Positions 22,271-35,396 are shown, counted from the stretch's first letter. The stretch: DNA of 64,000 nucleotides from Lagopus muta (GCF_023343835.1 NC_064468.1:62001-126000); one strand, 5' to 3'. Notes: generated by a model from the sequence alone, not told the origin. A program made the numbers and translations.

Positions 22271-22690
22271 ATCGGGACCCCAGAGGAGAAGCAGAGCTGC
22301 AGAGCAGGAGCAGAGCTGCGTTCCCAGGGCACTCTGTGCTCACGGAGGCAGCAGAGCTCCTGCAGGTCACCCCGTGCTCTTCTTCGCCCGCTCTTCTTCG
22401 TCGGCTCTTCTTCATCTCCCTGCTGCTCAGCTGCGCTGTGCCTCATGGTGAGGCCTGTCCTGTCGGACGTTCTCCCGTTCCATTGGACTCGCGGCTGCCA
22501 ATTCTCATGACGCTGCATGGCGGCGTGTTACCTGGCGTTCTGAGCAATCCCTTGGCTTCTCCTCAGGCCGTTGCCGCTGCTTTTCATTCTGTTGGGGTCC
22601 CCTTTTTCCGGAGGCGCGGATTCTGCGACATCCCTCCGCCCCGCAGGTCGCAGAACCGGGCCGAAGCAGCCCTCAAAGCGCTGACCTGGG
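22271..22690. other. Non-repetitive block with a 190-codon open frame
   Basis: An open frame at 22336-22908 (plus) begins with a hydrophobic stretch, ALLRRLFFISLLLSCAVPHG, that looks like a signal peptide. It then runs into the GC-rich minisatellite at 22690-23010. No family motif, promoter or splice support was seen. The mirror copy 44561-45133 is also open, but as a recent duplicate it is not independent evidence. Confidence 0.25.
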
Positions 22691-23010
22691 GAACCCTTAG
22701 GAGGCCCGAAGCCCCCTGGCAGCCAGCTGGGCCAGGCCGGAAGCCGGCGGGCCGCTCAGGGCAGCGCAGCCAGGCGAAAGGCGGTGGCCGGCCGGCCCGT
22801 GTAGCTCTGCTCTTCTGGAGCCCTCCGGGCCGGCCGGGGGACCGTGGCAGGCAAGAGCCGGCTGGCCTGGGTAGCCCGGACAGGCCAGCAGCCACCCGGC
22901 CAGGCTAGGAGCCGGCTGCCCGCTCAGGAAGGCAGTGCGAGGCCCAGGCCGCCCTGCCGGAGCAGATCCCGCCTGGCTGCCGTGCCCGAAGCGGCAGCCT
23001 GGTTGTCTGC
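22690..23010. repeat. GC-rich GGCCGG-type minisatellite
   Basis: Degenerate repeats of GGCCAGGC, AGCCGGC and GGCCGGCC. The inverted copy lies at about 44460-44780. Confidence 0.6.
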
Positions 23011-23011
23011 C

Positions 23012-23275
23012 TATGGGGTCTCTATGGGTGTCTTTCCCTATGGGGGCTCTCTGTGTCCCTGTGTGTCCCTGTGGGGTCTCCATATGATTTCTCTGTGTCC
23101 CTACTGGGTCCCTATGTGTCCCTTTGATGTCTCTATGTATCCCTATGGGGTCCCTATGGGGTCCCTGTCTGTCCCTATGCTGTCCCTGTGGGGTCTCTCT
23201 GTGTCCCTGTTGGGTCTCTATGTCTCCCTCTTTGTCCCTAGGGGGTCTCTGTGGGGTCCCATGTCTGCCCACAGG
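23012..23275. repeat. Second-type minisatellite, short array
   Basis: Units of CCCTATGGGGTCCCTGTCTGT character, near the 3' end of CCDC81-like copy 2. The mirror is at about 44198-44458. Confidence 0.8.
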
Positions 23276-23379
23276 CTCTGATGGACGCTCTGATGCCCTC
23301 CCGCAATGCTTTCTCCCTCCACCGGCGCAAACAGACGCAGTGACGCCATCGCAGGCAGTGTGGGGATGTTGAAAGGATG

Positions 23380-23385
23380 TTTATT
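23380..23385 (-). terminator. Polyadenylation signal of CCDC81-like copy 2
   Basis: AATAAA on the minus strand about 320 bp past the stop codon, at the position mirrored in copy 3. Confidence 0.7.
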
Positions 23386-23705
23386 GATGGTTCTGCCCCT
23401 CGACATTTTGCTCCAGGTCTCCTCGGTTGGTCTGCAGAAGGGAAGGCTGCGGGGGTGACGGCGTCGCAGCCTTCCATCCCGAAAGGGAGCCTTCGGACGG
23501 GAGGGGAGTCGGCTCTGATGGCGTGGCTGATGGTCAGCCAAGGGAAGTGGTGCCGAGTGGAAGATGGGATGTCGGGTCGGATCGCTGTGCGCAGCGCTGC
23601 GGGAACCGAACGCCCAGAGAGGCTGCGGGTGCCCCGTCCCTGGAGGCCGGGTCGGACGGGGCCCTGGGCAGCCCGCTTGCGTCGGAGATGCGCTGCGGCT
23701 GGGAT

Positions 23706-26700
23706 TCACGCCTCTGTTCTGCGGCCTCTGCACTGGGCGCACCATGCCTGCATCAGCATGGCCAGCGTGGGGCACCTCCTGTGGGGGGGGGCCTCGCTCT
23801 GCGCAGCCTGACTCTCGGGAGCCTCCGTTTCTTCCCGTATGGGCGGCAGCGATCCAGAGCGGCGGACGGGAGGCTCCTCGGGCAGCCTGGGCTCCGCACG
23901 AGGCGCTGATGCTGCCGCCCGCTCCAGCGCTTCCTGCGCCGCCGCCCTCTTCTTCATCACCCTCTGCCTGAGGAGCCACACCGAGTCACACGTCAGCGGG
24001 AGCCTGGATGCTCTGCCGTGCGGCTCTGTGAACGCAGCCCTGGAGGCAGATCTTCGGGAACCTCCTTGGAACGCTGCTGTCCTCAAGGTGATCTGAGAGG
24101 GCGAGTGCTTGGCCACCGGCAGGATTCGCGCCGCACCCGCACGATGGGCTTTTCCTGCTTCCAGTTCCTCGGGGAATCTCACGTGTTTGCCTCCCGGTGC
24201 TCGGCGCAGCTCTTCCTGGCTCCACGTTCCTGCCTCCCCCTGCGGCTGGCAGCTCACCGGCTGCTCCTGGGCTTCGGGCAGCGGCCGGATCGGTGGCAGC
24301 AGACTGGAAGGACAGAGCGGGAGGGGGCCGCGTGAGTGGTCGATGGCTTTGGGCCGCACGCCGCCAGCCTGAGCCGGGAGCCTGGGCCGCAACATAGCCC
24401 TGCCCACAGGCTGCTCGCCGGCTGCCCTGCGGCTCCCGAGACGCGCAGAGGGGCGGCCCTGTGAGCCGGGGGGTCCCGGTCCTCATCCCCACCAACAGGG
24501 ACCCTTTGGGGCTGGGGAATGGGCTCTCGTCGGGTCACCCCTGTGCGCACGGCAGCTTGGAGCCTCCAGCCTCACCTGGCCTTGGAGCTCTTCTTCAGCA
24601 GCAAGCTCCTGATCCGCCGGAGCCGTTCTCCATCCATGCTGTCCGAGCTCAGCCGCTTGATGAAGGTCGGCCGGGCAGCAAATCTCACTGCAATGGGGAA
24701 GGGGAGGCGTCGGCTTTGGGAAAGAGGAGCCGGGGTGCGACGACGAGGTGGCGGGGTGACTTTTGGGGGCCGGATCCTTCCGTCGGGGGAGGGCAGGGCC
24801 TGAGATCCGCCCGGGCCAAGCCGGGGCAGGGGGCACGGCACAGCCAGCGCCTTCGTTTGGGAGAGGCCGGCAGTCACTGATGGGAAGGGGCCGGGGGCCG
24901 ATGGCTTCGGGGCCGTGCTGAGCTGGCGGGAAGCTGTGCCGCCATCAGAGCCCTGGGCTGATGGTCAGCGGGGCATTTCCCAGCTCCGCTTGGCTGCCCG
25001 TGCCGCGGGAAGGAGCCGGTGGCTGCTTTACCTGTCTTGCCCTGGTCGAGAGGTGGGAGAGGTGGCAAAGCGTCGTCTTGCTTTGTTTTCTCCCGACCAG
25101 AGAGGCTCGCTGAGGCCTTGCGGCGCGTTGTGGGCGGTGCTTTGGGCACCAACTCCATGTGACACCTGCGCGAGAGGAGAAGACGGAGCGGTGTGACGCA
25201 GCGCTCCAGCGCTCCTTGCTGCTCTCTGGCCGTCTGCTCCCAGGCATGTTGTCACGCTGCGTGCAGCACGCTGCTTTCTAAAGCCTCGAGCAGGGTCCGT
25301 CGGGACGGGGGCAGGGGAAATAGCTTCCAAGGGCAGGAGGGAAGGTTTGGGTCGGACGTAAGGAAGGAGCGCTGGACAGAAGGGCGGCGAGGCACCGCAG
25401 CATCTTGCCCAGAGAGCTGGTGGACGCCCAGACGGGCAGTCGAGGCCTGCTGGACCAGGCTCAGAGCAACCTCCTCTGGGGTCCCTGTTCCCCACAGGGG
25501 GGGTGGGCAAAGTGCCTTTTGGGGTTCCGTCCAGCCCAGCTCAGTCTGTGATCCCACGACACACGCTCACGGGCAGGACGGGCACGGACACGAGGAACAA
25601 GTGCTGCGCAACGAGAGCCGAGCGGCCGCACCAGGCAGCAGCCACCGCCACCAATGCACTCACATGGGAAAGACGACGAGGCAGCCGGAGAGCGCCAGGG
25701 AGGCCACCGGTGCCGCCGGGGACACCACCGCGTTCAGCAGCCAGGGGGCCTGTGGGGGAGAAACAGGGAGGAGGTGGGACGTCCTGGTCACGGCTGAGGC
25801 GCCGGGGACGCGGGGAGCCCGAGGCAGGGAGAGCCGGCAGCAGCTCGGCACTCGCACGGCCCGAGCGGCCAGCAGCTCCTGGTGGGCCGCATGCGGGCAC
25901 CGCGAGGTCGCGGCTCCGCCTGGGCCGCGCAGAAACGGCGGCTCACCTTGAGAGCAGCTCTGCTGAGCTCCTCTTTCCCAGACAGCTGCTCCAGGAAGCT
26001 GTAGTAGAATCTCATGTGGAACGTCAGCCCGTCTATGAGCAGCACGCCGATGTCCTTCAGCACGACGGCCACGTTCTGCCCGTCCCGCAGGCAGCCGGAG
26101 AGCATGGACACGGTGCTCTGGATGCCGGTCTTCACGCTCTCCCAGCTCACGGCGGCGCCTGCGGCCACTCTGCTGTATCTCAGCGGCTCCAACTTCCTGT
26201 GCACTGAAAGATGTGAGGGACAGAATTGACGGCAGGGTTGGTTTCCCACAGGCGCTTCCCTAGAAGAGCTGCTGGTGGACCCCAGCCGGAACGGCCCCGC
26301 GTTTGGACAGGCTCCTCAGAGGGGGAGCTTTGCTGGTGGGCACAGAGGTGGTGGCCGTCGGCCCCGTCCACGCAGCCGGAAGCAGCGGAATCCCCCCTCC
26401 TACCTGGCAGGGGCTCCCTGCGGGCCTTGAGGTGGTGCGTGGCCATGAGGTTGGCGGCCAGGTGGAACACGGGCCACCGCAGAGTCACGGTCCCGTCCTC
26501 GGTCCAGACGTCTTTGGAGACGGTGTCAAAGGAGCCGAAGGTGGGAATCCAGACCCCCTGTGGGCGGAAGAGAAAAGCAGGGCAGAAGGGTTATGGGCCG
26601 GCCAGGGGGAAGAGGCGCAGGGGCTCCGACGCAGGGACAGAGCTCAGGAGCCTCTGCCGCCGCTCAGAGGCACGAGCCGGGGCGTGGGAACGGCTTTGGG

Positions 26701-27294
26701 AAGGGCCGCACGGCGCTCTCCTGCCCCTCGCCCTCCCAGATGCGGCACAGCAGGCGGGGTGGAAGCGGCCTCGCAGGATCCAGAGGCTTCCAGAGAGTGG
26801 CATCGGCCCCGAGATCCGACAGCGCCCGGCACGAGGGATCATGCGTCTGCAGGGAGCCCATGGGACGCCCAGGAGAGAAGTGCGGGGGGAGTCTCCCGCT
26901 GCGTATGCAGGGGAAGCCTCAGAGGAAGCCCAGGCCGGACGGGGAAAGGAGGAACCGCCGGCCAACGCACCTTGTGTGCCACGAGCTGCTCCCGGACGTA
27001 GGCGGCCACCGCGTCCCAGACGGCGACTCGCACTGCAGGACAGAGGAAAAGCAGGTCACGCTCCGATCCGCCGCTGCCCGGCGCCCCTCCGGCTGCCAGG
27101 CGGGAGCGGGGCGGCAGAGCGATGCGCCGTCTCTGCACCAAGGGCGGCCGCAGCCCCGCTCCAAGCTGGCCGCAGCCCTGCACACCTTTACTGTTCGTGT
27201 CCATGGGTCTGGAGGCGCGCCCCGCTGCGGGGCCAGCCTCGCTCCTCCTGTTCCGCCTCGTGCCGGCGGCTCGCTCCTCGTTCGCGCCAGCCAT
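23706..27294 (-). CDS. CCDC81-like HU-domain protein, copy 2 (complete)
   Basis: Eight exons on the minus strand: 27294-27186, 27032-26971, 26557-26404, 26203-25947, 25749-25664, 25165-25032, 24687-24576 and 24303-23706. All junctions are GT-AG and the phases chain to one frame of about 503 residues. Exons 2-3 give the first HU-type domain (VAVWDAVAAYVREQL, WIPTFGSFDTVSKD). Exon 4 gives the second (QNVAVVLKDIGVLLIDG, FHMRFYYSFLEQLSG). The C-terminal part is basic and proline rich. Differences from copy 3 include Val for Ala in exon 4, Val for Ile in exon 5, two substitutions in exon 8 and one extra Ala codon in the MKKRAAAQEALERA run. No disabling change was seen. Vertebrate CCDC81 is longer and has a coiled-coil tail, so this is a diverged paralogue. 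Confidence 0.8.
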
Positions 27295-27373
27295 GCTGGA
27301 GCTCCTCCTGCGGACGCGTCTGCTCTCGGACAGATGCTCCTCCAGGATGCGGGACCCGCCGCCGCGCTCCGCC

Positions 27374-27419
27374 TTTATACTCCCCTGGGCGCCCGTGTCA
27401 CAAACGTTGTCGCGGCGAC
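27374..27419 (-). promoter_or_regulatory. TATA box and X-box-like site of CCDC81-like copy 2
   Basis: TATAAA on the minus strand at 27379-27374. The X-box-like GTCGCCGCGACAAC is at 27419-27406, identical to copy 1. Confidence 0.6.
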
Positions 27420-27553
27420 GCCATGACGGCGCGGCCGGTGCTGGCCGCTGCCCATTGTGATGCTGGCGGCGGCAGCTGCTGCCCGGCCCGGCTGGGAGTG
27501 CCGGCCCCCCTCTGCCTGCTCTCCCTTCGTTCCTCTGCTCGCCATGCCATCGG

Positions 27554-27683
27554 CATCCTCAGCAGCCCTGTGCTCCAGACCCCTCACCCCTTTCGTTGCC
27601 CTTCCCTGCACACTGGGGCCTCAACATCTTTCCTGCAGTGAGGGGCCCAAAACTGAACACAGCGTTCGAGGTGCGGCCTCTAC
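27554..27683 (-). mobile_element. CR1 LINE fragment upstream of CCDC81-like copy 2
   Basis: The same fragment as at 1493-1622, in the same orientation and at the same distance from the promoter. Confidence 0.75.
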
Positions 27684-29792
27684 GGGTCCCCATGGCACCC
27701 TATGGATACTTATGGCACCCAAGGGTGGACTAGGGAGCCTCGTAGGTCCGCATGGCACCCTATAAATCCTAATGCATCCCTAAGGCACCCTACAGGTCCC
27801 CATAGCACTCTATGGATCCTAATGGGTCCCCCTGGTACCCTAAGGATCCTAATGGGTCCCTAAAGCACCCTACAGGTCACCATGTCACCCTGAGGATCCC
27901 AAAGGGTCTCTAAAGCACCCTATGGCTTTCCCTGGCACCCTATGGATCCTAATGGTTCTCCAAAACACGCAATGGGTCCCTGTGGCACCCTATGGGTCCT
28001 AACAGGTTCCCCTGGCACCCTATGGATGCTAAAGGGTCCCTAAGACACCCTATGGATCCCTATGGGTCCCCATGGCACCCTAAGGGTCCTAATAGGTCTC
28101 TAAGTCACCCTACGGTCCCCATAACACCCTACGGATTCTAATGGTCCATAAGGCACCCGGAGGATCCTAACGGGACCCTATGGCACCCCATGGATCCTAG
28201 TGGGTCCCCATGGCACCCTATGGATCCGAATGGGTCCCTATGGCACCCTATGGATCGTAATAGTTCCCTAAGGCACCCTAGAAGTCCCCATGGCACCCCA
28301 TGGATTCTAATGGATCCCCATGGCACCCTATGAATCCTAGTGGGTCCCTAAGACACCCTATGGGTCACCATGGTACCATATTGATCCTAACCGGTTCCCC
28401 TGGAACGGTATGAATCCTAATGGGTCACCATAGCACCCTATGAATCCTAATGGGTCCCTTAGGCACACTACTGTCCCCATAGCACCCTATGGAACCTAAT
28501 GGGTTTCTAAGACACCCTATGGGTCCTAATGGGTCCCTAAGGCATCCTACGGTCCGCATAGCACCCTCCGGATCCTAATGGTTCATGAGGCACCCTGAGG
28601 ATCCCAATGTGTCCCTAAGGCACCCTATGGATCCTAATGTGTCCCTAAGGTACCCTATGAATCGCAATAGGTCCCTAAGGCACCGAATGTGTCCCCATGG
28701 CACCCTATGGATCCCTATGGGTCCCCATGGCACCCTATGGATCTTAATGGGTCCCTAAAGCACCCTAAGGGTCCCCATGACACCCTAGGCATCCTAATGG
28801 GTCCCTAAGGCACTCTGTGGGTCTCTGTTGCACCCTATAAATCCTAACAGGTCCCTAAGGCACCCTAGGGGTCCTGCAGCACCCTAGGGATCCTAATGGT
28901 CCCTAGGGCACCCTGTGGGTCCCAGTGGGTCCCTAAGGCACCCTATGGATCCTAAAGGGTCCCCATGGCACCCTATGGAACCTAATGGGTCCCTAAAGCA
29001 CCCTGTGTGTTCCTATGGCACCCTATGAATCCTAAGGGGTCCCTGAGGCACCCTACGAGTCCCCGTGGCACCCTATGGATCCTAATGGGTCCCTAAGGCA
29101 TCCTACGGATCCCTAAGGCACCCTATGGATCCTAATGGGCCTCCATGGCACCCTATGGTATGCTAGTGGCTGCCTAAGGCACCCTATGTGTCCCCATGGC
29201 ATCCTACAGATCCTAATGGGTTGCGAACGCCCCCTTCGGGTCCCCATGGCAGCCTACGGATGCTAATAGGTCCCCAAGGCATTCTATGGGTTCCTATGCA
29301 CCCTAAGGATCCTAATAGGTTCCCTTGGCACCCCATGGATCCTAATGGCTCCCTAAGGCACCCTACAGGTCCCCATGGCACCCTATGGATCCTAATGGGA
29401 CCCTAAAGCACCCTAAGGGTCCCCATTACACCCTATGGATCCTAGTGGTTCCCTAAGGCACCCTACATTTCCCTGTGGCACCCTATAAATCCAAACAATT
29501 CCCTAAGGCACCCTAGAGGTCCTAAGGCGCCTGATGGGTCCTAATGCTCCTAAGGCACCCTGAGGATCCTTATGGGACCTTATGGCACCCTGTGGATCAT
29601 AGTGGGTCCCTAAGGCATCCAATGGATACTATTGGGTACCTAAGGCACCCTAGAGTCCCCGTGGCACCCTATGGATCCTAATGGGTCTCCATGGCAACCT
29701 ATGGTATGCTAGTGGCTCCTTAAGGCACCCTATGGGTCCCCATGGCACCCTATGTATCCTAATGGGTTGCGAACGCCCTCTACGGGTCCCCA
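27684..29792. repeat. Decamer-built satellite, array 3 (C-rich strand on plus)
   Basis: Same family as array 1, and collinear with it except for about 525 extra bases near 28560-29090. The part up to about 28560 is also the inverted mirror of 38910-39790. Confidence 0.9.
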
Positions 29793-32700
29793 TGTGTTGC
29801 AGTATGCGCCCGTTCTGCTCCCCGGGGAGACTGCAGCTTGGCCAGTTACTGAGGTGACACCACTGTGATGAGCAGCAAATGGCGTTTATTACACGTATTC
29901 ACTAGCTTATATAGCCTAAGTGCTTCGTTTATGCCCCTAAGGGCACGAACCACCCATCTATCATAGAGCAGGGAGAGGGCCTAACGCGTCACACCCCGCG
30001 GGGGGGTCTCGCAGCCTCGCAGTTGCTGACAACATCTCCCCCCTCTCCATGCTCAAGAAAGTCTACTACAACTCAAGAGGACCCTAACCCGTACACCCCA
30101 AAATCCCCGCACTGCGCCTATACATGCCATTGTCCTCTCGGTTAAGCTTTGCCCCGTTACATCCCGATTCGCAAAATAATCCTACCCTAATAACTCTATA
30201 ACCTATTAACCTAATGACAACCTCCTAACTTAATTATCCTAATGTCTTCAACCATACTTATATATGTAATATACCCATAAGTATGAAGCGTGTTAATATT
30301 AGACTTAGTGCAACTATAACCGAATATAGAATAGTTAAGCAGAGTTAAACATTCCCGTCGCTTTGATGGACCATCTCAGAAGCACTTCCCGTCAGTGGTG
30401 TTCTCCGTCCTTCTTTGCTCTCAGATGTGATGTCTCCCTCTTGTGTCGTGGTGAACAGTGATCAAGGTTTTCTGTCCATTATCTCTGACGCGTTTTAGCA
30501 GTTGGTACAAACCCTCATGTTGCAGAAGCTTCCTTACCAAAGCGAAATTCATTCCACTTGGAGTAGGTGATAGGTCTTGAATCACCGTGTAGGTAGCCTG
30601 CAAGAACTGATGTGATGTTACCGACACTTAACAATTAAAGCCTACGATACTGGTGAAGTTATAGACAAAGAGATTAGAGATTACTGATTAGAGTGATTGC
30701 TGATAGCTCTAGTGGCACTACCTATGCCCAATATATACCAACATTGTCTCAGGTACCTGTTGGAACGTACTTCAAAAATAACAAACGTCTGTTCAGTATC
30801 AAGGCAGATGTCTCAAGCCTTGAGAGCATTGCTCTCACAAACCCGCTGTATGGAATTGCTTGTTCTCCAGGCCTCAATCTGGCCACCTGTCCATGAAGGG
30901 AACCCATTCTAATGCCTACACTTAAAGCACGGGCCTTTATCCCTTTCTTCCCCGACCCGAGTAGCTGACATCACCGTGGTCTTAACCGCAGAACTAACCG
31001 AAGCGGCCATTCCCTGCATGGCGGCTGCTAGTCCCTCATAAGTTAATGGTGTGGCCCTCTGATGATCTAACACATACTTAATAAGCTCCCCTGGGGTAGT
31101 TAGAGTTCCCGGCGCTGCTCTGATGATTTGCTGGATGTCTGGCAACGATTTCTGCTTAAGACAATCCATTATGACTGGGGATTGGACCTCCCGTGGGAGA
31201 TCAGATCCCTCCACTGCACGGATTCGCAAAGTCAGAAAATGACTCAGAGGGGCCCTGCTTGATGTCTGCCCACGGAAGCACAGGTTCCGCAACCTTAGCC
31301 AATTCTCGCAGGGCTTGAAGGGCCGCAGTTGTAACGGCTGCCAGCTCTCCTGCTCTAAGCAATGTTGCTTTGCCCTCCGGGGATCCCACCATTCCATCTG
31401 CCAGGCCCTGAAGACGTGCAAGATTAGTTCTATCGCCTCTGCGCTGGCCGTTGGCTGGATGGTGGGGGTCACGGGTGGCAGCAGCCACCACAGCTTGAAG
31501 TAGTCTATTCCATTCATCATACCACAGGGTGTATTGTACAGGCTCAAGAATAACATGCATAAGGTTCACCACATCGTGTGGCAAGAGACTAGAAGCCATG
31601 AGAGCTTCCACCGCTGCCATGGTAACAGGGGAATGCAGACCTCTGCTTTTAACTAAATCCGAGAGGCGAGTAATCGCTTTGGAATCCAAAGGAGTCCAAG
31701 CTGCACCCTCTGGTTTTACCACCACCGGGAGAGTAAGCGCGGTACCTGCCGGATCTGCAGCCCGTATGTCTTCTCTCACACGAGCCCAATCAGTGAGGGT
31801 AGGCGGGCCCCATGGAGCTGTCGATATGGGACCACGCCCCTCCTGAGCGGACCCCGGGGCCATCCCCGTCGGAACGCCCCCCCCACAGCAAAGCGGCGCG
31901 GGACAATCCACGCCCCTCAGGGGGTGGCCGCCATAGCAAGCGGAATCGGGCAGTAGGTGAGTCCCGCCCCCGCTGCCGCATTCCACAGGTCGCACCACAA
32001 CTCCTCCAGACATCTCTCCCTCTCCAAGGACCCTCTTATCAACTGTGCCAGAAGTTATACCGCATTCCTCCGCAGGCCCCCCTCCCCCTTTATCTTTGAA
32101 GGGCTTAAGTGAAGGATATAAGCTGCAAGCCGGGTAAGGAGGTGGGTCCTCCTCTTTATGGTGTGATTGTTCCTGCTCCGCTTCGTTCTTCTTTATCCCC
32201 AGGGTCGTTGTTTCTGGTGGGGCCGAAGGAGTCAGCGCCATCTTGCCCTCCAGCGAACCTGTAGGGGAGACAAGACCCCCCCCGGCCCTAACCCCAGCAG
32301 ATCCCTAGCACGGTCACCTGCAATCTTCTCCTCTTTCGCTTTCCTAAGAGCTGTCAAAATTAATCCCCACACTTTAAACTCCGCAACTTTTTGAGTGGAC
32401 ATTGCCCTCTGTGAGAGCACAGCAGTAAATGAATCCCAATTATCAGGATCATGTAAGTCAGAAGGGGATGATAATAGCCCCTCCTTCTCCAGCAACGAGA
32501 GTGTCGCTGAAACCTCCTTCTTAGAAGGAACATTTTTCCCGCAATAAATTTTGCATGCATGAAGAATCACATTTATGACGGCTTCCATAACGCCTCTGGC
32601 CGAACATATGTCTGGCCTTCTCCTGCCGTTTCCCCTAGTGCCAGAGGGATCCTGGCTCCTTTTCCCGAGCCTCCTGCCTGACAAGGAGTAATGCGCACTC

Positions 32701-33053
32701 CTCCCCGTCCCTGGGCTTCCACCACTCCGCGGATTTGAATTTACGGCTCTGCAGTGGGATCCTACAGAACAGCTGACTCACCCCCAGGTATCACGGCGGT
32801 CGGGGTCAACACTTGTTGCAGTAAACGCCCGTTCCGCTTCCCTGGGAGACCGTAGCTGGGCCAACTACTGAGGTGACACCAATGTGATGAGCAGCAAATG
32901 GCGTTTATTACACGTATACACTAGCTTATATAGCCTAAGTGCTTCGTTTACACCCCTAAGGGCACGAACCACCCATCTATCATAGAGCAGGGAGAGGGCC
33001 TAACGCGTCACACCCCGCGGGGGGATCTCGCAGTCTCACAGTTGCTGACAACA
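29793..33053 (-). mobile_element. Gag-only alpharetrovirus-type endogenous retrovirus, copy 2
   Basis: A near-identical duplicate of 3208-6468, offset 26585 bp. LTRs are at 29793-30032 and 32814-33053, with the polypurine tract at 30033-30046. The same flanking satellites surround both copies, so it was carried by segment duplication and is not a second insertion. Confidence 0.85.
30909..32588 (-). pseudogene. gag: Broken gag remnant, copy 2
   Basis: Same matrix, PPPY and capsid order and the same two frame breaks and early stop in the first zinc knuckle as copy 1. Small differences include a Lys-to-Asn change in the seventh codon region of matrix, Tyr to His in the DLYDPDNWD stretch and Lys to Arg in capsid. 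Shared breaks show that the gene was already dead before duplication. Confidence 0.85.
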
Positions 33054-33566
33054 ATGGTGTCCCTATGTGTCCATGTGGGGTCCCTATGGGGTCTCTCTGC
33101 CGTCTGTGTTCCTATGGGGCCTCCATGGCGTCTCCAATGGGTTTCTCTGTGTCCCTGTGGTCCGAATGAGGTCCCTACATGTCCCCATGGGGTCCCTATG
33201 GGGTCTCCCTCTGTCTCTATGTGGCCTCTGTGTGTCCATACGTGTCCCTCTGGGGTCCCTAATGGGTCCCTGCGTGTCCCTATGGGGCCTCTACGGAGTC
33301 TCCAATGGGTCTCTCTGTGTCCCAGTGGGGTCCATATGTGCCCCTGTGTGTCCCTATGGGGTCCCTATGGAGTCGCTCTGTGTCCCTTTAGGGTCTCTGT
33401 GGGGTCTCTCTGTGTCCCTCTGTGTCCCTATCGGGTACCTATGTGTCCCTCTTGGTCCCTGTGGGGTCCCTATGGGGTCAGTGCGTGTCCCTATGGGGTC
33501 CCTATGTGCCTGTGTGTGTCTCTATGAGGTGCCTGTGGCGTCTCTGTGTGCCCCTGTGGGGACCCT
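33054..33566. repeat. Second-type minisatellite, copy 2
   Basis: Collinear with 6469-7022 but about 41 bp shorter, through unit loss near 33180-33270. Confidence 0.85.
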
Positions 33567-34174
33567 GCAAGCAGCAGAGCGCAGAGAGAACCGCGCTCCC
33601 TGTTTTCCCCTCTTGCCGACGCTGCTCTCTTTCTCCCCTGTCTCCTCACCGGCTCAGTGCTGCAGGTTCGCCGTCCTTCGCGACGCTTCGCTCCTCGCAC
33701 GAACGCCAAGTCAACCCGCCCCGAGCCGGCGCTCCGAGTCCCGGGGCCGCGCCACAGGGCCCCGCTCCTCTCCCGCGCCGCCGCCTCCTGGCGTCGCGAC
33801 GCGATGACGTCACTCGACGGGGACGGCGCCGTCGCTATGGAGACGCCGCCGCGCAAGCGCCGTCGCCGCGGGGGCGGCTTCCCGCGCAGCAACGAGGGAG
33901 GCTCGCCGTCGCCACGGTAACGCGGCCGCACGAAGCCCCCGGGGGCGAACGGAGAGCCGTCAGGGATGGGGTGCGGAGGCGCGGGAGCGAGCGGGGCAGG
34001 GCGGAGCTCCGGGGATGGCGGCCGGGAGTGGGGCTGCGGGGGGGAGATCCGCAGGGAGATGCGGCGAGGGGAAGGTGGGGGAGGGGCGGGGAGGGAGGGA
34101 GGGAGGAAGGGAAGGGGTGCAGAGAGGTGGGGGGAGGGAGGGGGGAGAAGGGAGGGCTGGTGGTGACAGGACAA
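33567..34174. promoter_or_regulatory. CpG-island-like promoter with CRE and X-box, copy 2
   Basis: TGACGTCA at 33805-33812. The X-box reads GTCGCCACGGTAAC at 33908-33921: one C-to-T change from copy 1 that still fits the consensus. A minus-strand donor-like GTGAGG is retained. Confidence 0.5.
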
Positions 34175-34183
34175 GGGGAACGG

Positions 34184-35396
34184 CTTAAACTGAGCCAGGG
34201 GAGGTTGAGGTCAGATGGGAGGGAGGAGGAAGTTTTTCCCCCCGAGGGCGGTGAGGCACTGGCACAGGCTGCCCAAGGAGGCTGTTGGTGCCGCAGCCCT
34301 GCAGGCGGTGGAGGCCAGGCTGGATGTGGCTCTGGGCAGCCTGGGCTGCTGGTTGGCGACCTGCACGCAGCAGGGGGTTGGAAGCAGGTGAGCGGTGCGG
34401 GGCTTTGCAGCTGGTCGGGGGGCTGCAAAGGCAGGCTGAGGGAGCTGGGCTTGTTCAGCCTGGAGGAAAGAAGGCTGCGGGGTGAACTCGCTGCAGCCTG
34501 CAGCAGCTCAAGGGAGCCTGCAGACAGGAGGGGAGGGAAGTCTGGGGAAGGGGAGATGGCAGCAGGACGAGGGGAAATGGTTTGGAGTGGAGGGAGGGGA
34601 GATGGAGGTTGGACGTCAGGGGGAAGTTCTGCACCGAGAGATGGAGAGGGGCTGGAACAGCTGCCCAGAGAGGCTGTGGATGCAGAGCAACGGTCCTGTG
34701 ATGTTGGGTGGTTTCCTTTCAGCTGTGTGTGTGCATCGGTGCCAGGCTGTCTGTGCAGAATCCTTCTCTTGTGGCCTCAGGCAGCAATCCGGGGGGCCCA
34801 AGTTTCAGCGCTGAAGGGAAGCAGTGAGCAGCTCAGTTCCTTCTGTCCTCGCAGGCCGTGCCTTCTGCCAGCTGCTTTCTCCTTTTGTGGCCTTCTGGGG
34901 TTTGATCGATGGCTGGAAGTGGGAGCCGAGTGGGAATTCTGAGAGGGGATCCTTGGGACGATGGCTGCCAGCACCAGGTATGGCGTGCAGAACTCAGGAG
35001 GGCGGTGAAGGTTTGCAAGGCTTCCTTTCGTATTCAGTTCTGGCCGAGGACTTGCTGCGTTGTTCCGGACGCCTTCTTCTCCGTTAAACTCCCAAAGGAA
35101 CCTGGTGGCACGGATGCTGTGTGTGTTCCTGCTGGAAGCCGGCTGCTGCCTTGAGGATGGCGTCGTATCTGACCCATCTGCCGTGCTCCCGAGGCTCCTC
35201 GTGTCCTCAGAGAGCCCCAGTGCATCCATTCCGTCCGGGCTGCTTTATTCCCTGCTGAGACTGGAAGGGGCTTCAGAAAGCTCAGCACAACGGGCTGCTG
35301 CTCCAGCGTGGAAAGCAGAGAGCCCCCTGTGCGGGAATGGAACTGGATGATCTCGGGGGTCCCCTCCAACCCAAACCGTTCTACGATGCTGTGCTT
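34184..35396 (+). mobile_element. CR1 debris block, copy 2
   Basis: CR1 3' fragments at 34184-34384 and 34424-34704 and a CR1 3' tail at 35337-35396 flank unassigned DNA at 34705-35336. The order matches 7640-8852. Confidence 0.65.

Larger units (their letters stand above)
17940..28560. repeat. Left arm of large inverted duplication
   Basis: Mirrors about 38910-49272 with near-constant coordinate sums (67473 at the right end, 67212 at the left). The main interruptions are a 3-bp codon indel and about 250 bp of minisatellite. The arms hold CCDC81-like copies 2 and 3 and the 3' part of gene 2; the spacer between them is about 10.3 kb. Confidence 0.9.

Noticed and set aside
21702-22415. Long open frame of repeated VPMGSLWGL-like residues
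   Set aside because: Translation of the second-type minisatellite; the frame stays open because the units seldom contain stops.
22336-22908. Secreted protein gene with signal-like N-terminus
   Set aside because: Runs into GC-rich minisatellite, without promoter, splice or homology support; kept only as a low-confidence open frame.
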